A stretch of DNA of 64,000 nt, taken from positions 1-64,000 of the forward strand of contig JAHHSL010000004.1 in NCBI GenBank assembly GCA_020025235.1. The letters are read 5' to 3'. Every line of letters starts with the position of its first letter. The stretch's first letter is position 1. A program made the translations under genes and the position numbers. This DNA comes from Ruthenibacterium sp. (GTDB lineage Bacteria; Bacillota; Clostridia; Oscillospirales; Ruminococcaceae). Positions 59,333-64,000 of this stretch are shown piece after piece. A model generated the notes under the pieces. That model saw nothing but the letters and a program-made list of their open reading frames with translations, searched no databases and had not been told where the DNA came from.

Positions 59333-59917
59333 ATGGACAAAAACATCAGCAAACTGCTGCAGAATATCGTCAGCACCGCAAGCATCGCGGCCGACGGGGC
59401 GAGGAACGCCATGCAGCACGCAGGAAAGGCCGTGGCCGATAAATACGATGAGGTCAAACTGAACGTTGAGCTTGCCCGTCTTGAAGAGGAGCAGGAAAGC
59501 GTATTCAGCGATATCGGACGCATGATCTATCTGATGCATACCGGCGTTGTGCGCGAAACCGTGATGAGCGATGAAGGCGAAAAATCCCCCAATCAGGTGA
59601 TCGATTCGCTGCTTGTCACAGCCGAGCAGCTTGGCCAGGAAATGGACCTGATCACCGGCAAGCTGACGGAATTCCGCGATGAAAAGATCTGCCCGTGCTG
59701 CGGACGTCTGTGCGCAGAGCAGGATTCGTTCTGTTCGGTGTGCGGCACAAAGCTGGAGGAAGAAAAAGCTGCCGAGCCCTGCGCCTGCACGCAGGAACAA
59801 GCGGCGGAATGCACCTGTGCGGACAAGCCGGAGGAAACATGCACCTGCTGCTGCGAAGAAGAACAGGACAGTGCATGCTGCTGCGAAAAGCCGCAGGAGG
59901 ATGCGGACAAGGAATAA
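59333..59917 (+). CDS. Zinc-ribbon protein with Cys-rich acidic tail
   Basis: A 194-residue soluble protein. The first 115 residues are helical, probably coiled (LARLEEEQESVFSDIGRMIY). Then a zinc ribbon (CPCCGRLC, then CSVCG, about 119-137) is followed by a tail of Cys clusters and Glu/Asp (CAC, CTC, CTCCC, CCC). The region from 119 to the end holds 17 cysteines, metallothionein-like. I start at ATG 59333, about 9 bases after AAAGGAG. Function unknown; metal storage, redox buffering or a scaffold are possible. Confidence 0.8.
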   Translation: MDKNISKLLQNIVSTASIAADGARNAMQHAGKAVADKYDEVKLNVELARLEEEQESVFSDIGRMIYLMHTGVVRETVMSDEGEKSPNQVIDSLLVTAEQLGQEMDLITGKLTEFRDEKICPCCGRLCAEQDSFCSVCGTKLEEEKAAEPCACTQEQAAECTCADKPEETCTCCCEEEQDSACCCEKPQEDADKE

Positions 59918-60029
59918 CCGCACAAACAAAAAAGAACAGCAGAATCTGCCGGGCGTGGAACCAAAATCCGCGCCCGGCTGAATTTCGTAAAGAGAAAAAG
60001 AAAATTTGGAAAAAGGAGTTTACCGTTTT

Positions 60030-61277
60030 ATGAAAACGACACCGCTGAAAGGCATGAAGGACATCCTGCCGCGCGAACAGCGCATCCGGGACTATGTGCA
60101 GGGCGAGATCCTCAAAACCTACCGCGCCGCAGGCTTCGAGCGCATCACGACCCCGATCATGGAGGATATGGAAAATCTGGATAAAAGTGACGGCGGCGAT
60201 AACCTCAACCTGATCTTCAAGGTGCTCAAGCGCGGCGATAAGCTGGCAAAGGCGATCGCATCGGGCGAAGAAAAAGAGCTTTCCGACATGGGCCTGCGCT
60301 ATGACCTGACGCTGCCGCTTTCCCGCTATTATGCGGCAAACCGCGAAGTGCTGCCCAGCCCTTTTAAGGTCATCCAGACCGACCGCGTCTACCGTGCCGA
60401 ACGCCCGCAGAAAGGCCGCCTGCGTGAATTTGTGCAGTGCGATATCGACATCCTGGGCGATGAAAGCGCCAATGCGGAAATCGAACTGATCGACGTTACG
60501 GCGCGCGCGCTGCTGGCGATCGGCTTTTCCGATTTTACGGTGCATATCAACGACCGCCGTCTGCTGCGCGGCATGCTGGAAAGCTTCGGCTTTGAAAAGC
60601 AGGCGCTGGATACGGTGTGCGTGACGTTCGATAAGCTCGATAAGATCGGTGCAGACGGCGTGGAAAAAGAACTGCGTGAAAAGGAAATGCCCGAACAGGC
60701 GGTCAGCGCACTGAAGGCGTTTCTTGAAAAGGGCGCGTTCCGTCTGGAGGACGTGGCTGCCCTGTGCGAAGATAAAACGCTGGGCGAAACGCTTGCCCGC
60801 GTGATCGACACCGTAAAGTCGCTTTCGGACGGACGGTATGCCATTGAATACACCCCTTCGCTGGTGCGCGGACAGGGCTATTACACCGGCATGGTGTTTG
60901 AGGTGACCTGCGCTGCTTTTTCCGGCGCAGTGGCAGGCGGCGGACGCTATGACGAAATGGTGGGCAAATTCATCGGGCAGAAGGTGCCGGCGGTCGGCTT
61001 TTCGATCGGCTTTGAACGCATCTGCTCGATCCTGCTGGACAGCGATTACGATGTGCCCGATGAGAAAAAGCGCCTTGCACTTTTGTACCGCGACGACGCC
61101 GATTTTGCAGACGTGCTGAAAAAGGCACAGCAGCTGCGCGGTGAATACACCGTGACGGTGCTGGCTGCCGCAAAGAAAATGGGCAAGCAGCTCGATCGTC
61201 TGCAGCAAAGCGGCTGCAGCGCGGTCTGCTTCTATGAAAAATTCCCCGAAATCAAAATACTTGAGGTAAAAGAATGA
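60030..61277 (+). CDS. hisS: Histidyl-tRNA synthetase
   Basis: A 415-residue class II synthetase. The N-terminus LKGMKDILPREQRIRDYV, motif 2 YRAERPQKGRLREFVQ and the histidine-specific LVRGQGYYTGMVFE are present, with motif 3 near FSIGFERI and an anticodon-binding domain at the C-terminus. A HisZ-type regulatory subunit would lack several of these residues, so I prefer HisRS. ATG 60030 follows AAAAGGAG by about 10 bases. It overlaps the next gene by four bases. Confidence 0.88.
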   Translation: MKTTPLKGMKDILPREQRIRDYVQGEILKTYRAAGFERITTPIMEDMENLDKSDGGDNLNLIFKVLKRGDKLAKAIASGEEKELSDMGLRYDLTLPLSRYYAANREVLPSPFKVIQTDRVYRAERPQKGRLREFVQCDIDILGDESANAEIELIDVTARALLAIGFSDFTVHINDRRLLRGMLESFGFEKQALDTVCVTFDKLDKIGADGVEKELREKEMPEQAVSALKAFLEKGAFRLEDVAALCEDKTLGETLARVIDTVKSLSDGRYAIEYTPSLVRGQGYYTGMVFEVTCAAFSGAVAGGGRYDEMVGKFIGQKVPAVGFSIGFERICSILLDSDYDVPDEKKRLALLYRDDADFADVLKKAQQLRGEYTVTVLAAAKKMGKQLDRLQQSGCSAVCFYEKFPEIKILEVKE

Positions 61278-62653
61278 CATCACAGGAAGCGCATTTTCAT
61301 AAAATGACGGAGACCCCGCTGCCCCGGCTCATCACCACCATGGCAGTCCCGACGATCATCACAATGCTGATTACCGCCGTGTACAACATGGCCGATACCT
61401 TTTTTGTATCGCAGCTGGGCACAAGCGCGGCGGGTGCCGTCGGAATTGTGTTTTCGATCATGGCGGTCATTCAGGCGATCGGGTTCATGCTGGGCATCGG
61501 CGCGGGCAGCCTTGTTTCGCGCAGCCTTGGCGCAAAGGATCACGAGCGCGCCAGCTGCGCCGCATCCACGGCGTTTTTTGCCGTGCTGGTGTTCGGCAGC
61601 TGCGTGACGATCCTCGGCACGATCTTTCTGGATCCGCTGATGCGCCTTCTGGGCGCAACGCCGACGATCCTGCCGTTCGCGCGGGATTACGCGCGCTTCA
61701 TCCTGTTCGGCGCGCCGATCATGGGCGGTTCGTTCGTGCTCAATAACATCCTGCGCGGCGAAGGCCATGCAACGTTCGCCATGGTGGGCATCGGCGCGGG
61801 CGGCATCCTGAATATCGCGCTCGACCCGCTGTTCATCTACGGGTTCGATCTCGGCATCAAGGGCGCCGCCATTGCAACGCTTGTCAGCCAGTGCATCGGC
61901 TTTTCGATCCTGCTGTCATTCTTTCTGCGCAAAAAAAGTCAGGCAGAGCTGCATATCAGCAAGGTTTCGCGCAAGCCTGATATGCTGTTTGCCGTCATCA
62001 AGACGGGCATGCCCTCGTTCTGCCGCCAGAGCCTGATGAGCGTTGCCGCGGTGCTGCTCAACCGCAATGCTGCCGTGTACGGCGATGCGGCGGTGGCAGC
62101 CATGAGCATCGTCGGGCGTGTGTTTATGTTCATCTTCTCGTTCATGCTCGGCTTCGGGCAGGGCTTTCAGCCGGTTGCGGGCTTCAACTTCGGCGCAAAG
62201 CGGTATGACCGTGTGCGCAAAGCGACCTACTTCACCCTGTTTGTCGGCACGGTGCTGATGACGACCCTGAGCATCCTGGGCTTTTTTGCCGCACCGTATG
62301 CCATGGCGGCATTCCGCAGGGACGATCTGGAGGTCATCGAAATCGGCGCGCGCGCCCTGCGTGCCCAATGCTTTGTTCTGCCGCTGTTCGGTGTTTCCAC
62401 AGTGACGAACATGCTGCTGCAGGTAACAGGGCAGTCCGGACAGGCCACGTTCCTTTCCATGTGCCGCAACGGCATCTTCTACATGCCCGCGATTTTGATC
62501 GCCCCGCAGCTTTTGGAGCTGACCGGTGTGCAGATCGCACAGCCGATCGCGGATCTTGCCACGTTCCTTGTGACGCTGCCGCTGCTGCTTTTGTTCCTGA
62601 AAAAGCTGAACATGTGGGAACAGTTTGAAAAAGCGCAGAACAACAAAGCGTAA
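61274..62653 (+). CDS. MATE-family efflux transporter (second copy)
   Basis: A 459-residue 12-helix MATE transporter. It begins with EAHFHKMTETPLPRLITTMA and has the family features TVYNMADTFFV-like AVYNMADTFFVSQLG, GFMLGIGAGSLVSRSLG, and a second half starting MLFAVIKTGMPSFCRQ. It is translationally coupled to hisS by an ATGA overlap. It is not a recent duplicate of the 25-kb copy. Confidence 0.9.
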   Translation: MTSQEAHFHKMTETPLPRLITTMAVPTIITMLITAVYNMADTFFVSQLGTSAAGAVGIVFSIMAVIQAIGFMLGIGAGSLVSRSLGAKDHERASCAASTAFFAVLVFGSCVTILGTIFLDPLMRLLGATPTILPFARDYARFILFGAPIMGGSFVLNNILRGEGHATFAMVGIGAGGILNIALDPLFIYGFDLGIKGAAIATLVSQCIGFSILLSFFLRKKSQAELHISKVSRKPDMLFAVIKTGMPSFCRQSLMSVAAVLLNRNAAVYGDAAVAAMSIVGRVFMFIFSFMLGFGQGFQPVAGFNFGAKRYDRVRKATYFTLFVGTVLMTTLSILGFFAAPYAMAAFRRDDLEVIEIGARALRAQCFVLPLFGVSTVTNMLLQVTGQSGQATFLSMCRNGIFYMPAILIAPQLLELTGVQIAQPIADLATFLVTLPLLLLFLKKLNMWEQFEKAQNNKA

Positions 62654-62683
62654 TTTGAAATACATATTATACAATACGGAATA

Positions 62684-62717
62684 AACACCCCGGCGCAGAG
62701 GATGCGCCGGGGTGTTT
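62684..62717. terminator. Bidirectional terminator
   Basis: AACACCCCGGCGCA pairs with TGCGCCGGGGTGTT; it separates the hisS-MATE operon from the convergent EamA gene. Confidence 0.85.
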
Positions 62718-62732
62718 TGCAAAAAGGCGGAT

Positions 62733-63569
62733 CTATTCAGAGGCTGCGCGCGCCGCGCACAGCTGATAGCGCACGATGCCGCAGATCACGAGCAGTGCGC
62801 CGAACAGCGCGGCACGCGAAAGCGTTTCGCCGTAGACCAGCGCGACCCACACCGGCGTCAGGACAGGTTCGATCGCCGTGATCAGATTGGCGGCAGCCGG
62901 CGCAGTGCGCTCGATGCCCTTCGCCATAAGAATGTAAGAAAGCCCCAGCTGAAAAATGCCCAGCGCAAGGGCGCACAATACCGGGACGGCGGAAAAATCC
63001 CGTTCGGCAAACAGAAAAGGCAGCCCGAGCGCCGCACCGATGACCTGCCCGAAGAAAAACGAGGAGGCGGGGTCGCTGTCCGCCTCGCAGCCCACGAGGA
63101 ACACACCGGCATAGCTGACGCCGCTGCACAGCCCGAGCAGATTGCCCAGCAGCGAGCCGGCGCCAAGTCCGCCGGAAACCAGCAGCGCGACACCGGCAAA
63201 AACGGCAAGACAGCAGGAAAACGCGCCTTTGGGCGGGGCTTCGTGCTTTGCCGCCCAAAGGTAAAGCAGCACAAAGACGGGCGAAGTGTACATCAGAAGA
63301 TCGGCGTTTGCAGCGCCCGCAAGCTTTGTGGAAAACACATATAGGATCGTGGTGAGCGCAAGGCTCAGCGCGCCGCGCAGGATGCCGGCATTCATGCGCA
63401 GGCGGTGGTGCGAAGCGCACAGGAACAGCCCCGTAATGCACGCGGCAACAGCGCAGCGCGCGCCGTTGACGGCAAGCGGCGTCCACGGGATGCCCTTGAT
63501 GCACACGCCCCCGATGCTGCACAGCACCGCTGCGCACACAAGGCACAAAACGCCCGATCTCTTGTTCAT
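62733..63569 (-). CDS. EamA-family (DMT) transporter
   Basis: A 278-residue membrane protein with about ten helices in two EamA (DUF6) repeats. The start MNKRSGVLCLVCAAVLCSIG and the second-half IQLGLSYILMAKGIER-like segment (FQLGLSYILMAKGIERT) fit the drug/metabolite transporter superfamily. ATG 63569 follows GGAGGTG. Substrate cannot be assigned. Confidence 0.85.
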   Translation of the reverse strand: MNKRSGVLCLVCAAVLCSIGGVCIKGIPWTPLAVNGARCAVAACITGLFLCASHHRLRMNAGILRGALSLALTTILYVFSTKLAGAANADLLMYTSPVFVLLYLWAAKHEAPPKGAFSCCLAVFAGVALLVSGGLGAGSLLGNLLGLCSGVSYAGVFLVGCEADSDPASSFFFGQVIGAALGLPFLFAERDFSAVPVLCALALGIFQLGLSYILMAKGIERTAPAAANLITAIEPVLTPVWVALVYGETLSRAALFGALLVICGIVRYQLCAARAASE

Positions 63570-63722
63570 ACAGCACCTCCGGCCCCCGCCGCACGGGGTG
63601 GTTTTTCCATACAGGATATGCCGTGTGCGGCAAAAAGTATGCGCGAAACGAACACATCGGCGCAAAGGCGGGCGGCAAAACGGCAGGATTCGCAGAAAAG
63701 GGACAGGAATCCGCGCGAAACC

Positions 63723-63751
63723 TTGTCAACCGGACAAGAAAGCGGTATAAT
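63723..63751 (+). promoter_or_regulatory. Promoter of aspS
   Basis: TTGTCA (63723-63728), a 17-base spacer and TATAAT (63746-63751). Confidence 0.75.
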
Positions 63752-63811
63752 ATTGAAGTTAATAGACTCCGGCAGTGCAAGAGCGCTGTGACGGAATGAG
63801 GAGGGTATTGA

Positions 63812-64000
63812 ATGGAAACAATGGGCAATCTGCGCCGCACCCATTACTGCGGCGGCCTGCGTGCAAAAGACGCCGGCACAGAGATGACAGTTGCGGGTTC
63901 TATCGCAAAATGCCGCGATAAGGGCGGCGTCATTTTTGCGGATTTGCGTGATACTACGGGTATCCTGCAGTTGATTTTCGATGATTCCACAGACCGAGAG
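63812..64000 (+). CDS. aspS: Aspartyl-tRNA synthetase, N-terminal part (cut by window edge)
   Basis: The first 63 codons of an AspRS; the frame stays open to the window end. The N-terminal OB-fold matches the family: RRTHYCGGLRAKDAGTEM and KGGVIFADLRDTTGILQL. RBS GAGGAGGG before the ATG. The gene is interrupted by the end of the sequence and the class II domains are not visible. Confidence 0.9.
   Translation, partial: METMGNLRRTHYCGGLRAKDAGTEMTVAGSIAKCRDKGGVIFADLRDTTGILQLIFDDSTDRE

Noticed and set aside
60030..61277. Assignment of the HisRS-like gene as HisZ, the ATP-phosphoribosyltransferase regulatory subunit.
   Set aside because: Motif 2 and the histidine-specific LVRGQGYY segment are kept, no hisG or other his genes are adjacent, and a C-terminal anticodon-binding domain is present.
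24976..62653. The two MATE genes as a recent duplication.
   Set aside because: N-termini, spacing and detailed sequence differ; they are distant paralogues of a large family.

Overview
The window looks like a chromosomal segment of a GC-rich, Gram-positive anaerobe of the class Clostridia, most likely near the Oscillospiraceae/Ruminococcaceae. The evidence is AGGAGG-type ribosome binding sites, sigma-A-like promoters, a T-box riboswitch, many GTG/TTG starts, a clostridial-order rnfCDGEAB operon, NusG-domain-II and DUF4430 proteins, and no mobile elements. The assignment is inference; there is no rRNA here to fix it. I saw no tRNA, rRNA, CRISPR array, insertion sequence or prophage.

Layout. 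0-8 kb: a two-domain glycosyltransferase, a PepV-type dipeptidase, a NusG-domain-II protein, a Na/phosphate symporter, an Xre regulator, a DUF4430 lipoprotein and two unknown proteins. 8.3-13.3 kb: a complete Rnf operon (ferredoxin:NAD oxidoreductase) with its own promoter and a possible attenuator. 13.4-15 kb: trmB and a HAD phosphatase, minus strand. 15.2-15.9 kb: an AT-richer island with two candidate structured RNAs around a 72-residue membrane protein. 16-21.8 kb: a CBS-domain transporter-like protein, a cell-wall amidase, a MYG1-like protein, a GIY-YIG protein and a YcxB-like protein. 21.9-24.8 kb: a methionine T-box controlling metNIQ. 25-29.4 kb: a MATE pump, tatD and metG. 29.4-33.3 kb: an asnB / aspartate racemase / ATP-grasp ligase cassette that reads as a D-aspartate (D-asparagine) peptidoglycan cross-bridge pathway. 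33.6-36.5 kb: rpe followed by a divergent Rnf-like D-E-A trio that has lost the residues that bind Fe-S and flavin. 36.6-43.2 kb: a GNAT-MnmM fusion, htrA, a SARP/BTAD regulator, a nucleoid-associated protein and prfC. 43.3-46.3 kb: two LytM-type proteins, one with an intact active site and one degenerate. 46.4-52.2 kb: a shikimate operon (DUF1653-chorismate mutase fusion, aroB, aroC, aroE-aroK fusion, aroQ, aroA). 52.3-57.2 kb: a repeat membrane protein, the uxuAB hexuronate genes with a divergent AraC regulator, and an aldose epimerase. 57.2-64 kb: a methyltransferase, a Y-family polymerase, a Cys-rich zinc-ribbon protein, hisS, a second MATE pump, an EamA permease and the 5' end of aspS.

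The strongest candidates for something undescribed are (1) the Rnf-like D-E-A trio without redox ligands, (2) the RNA / small membrane protein / RNA locus at 15.2-15.9 kb and (3) the degenerate/active LytM pair. The D-Asp cassette and the phased TTTCAC elements at htrA connect sequence to function most clearly.
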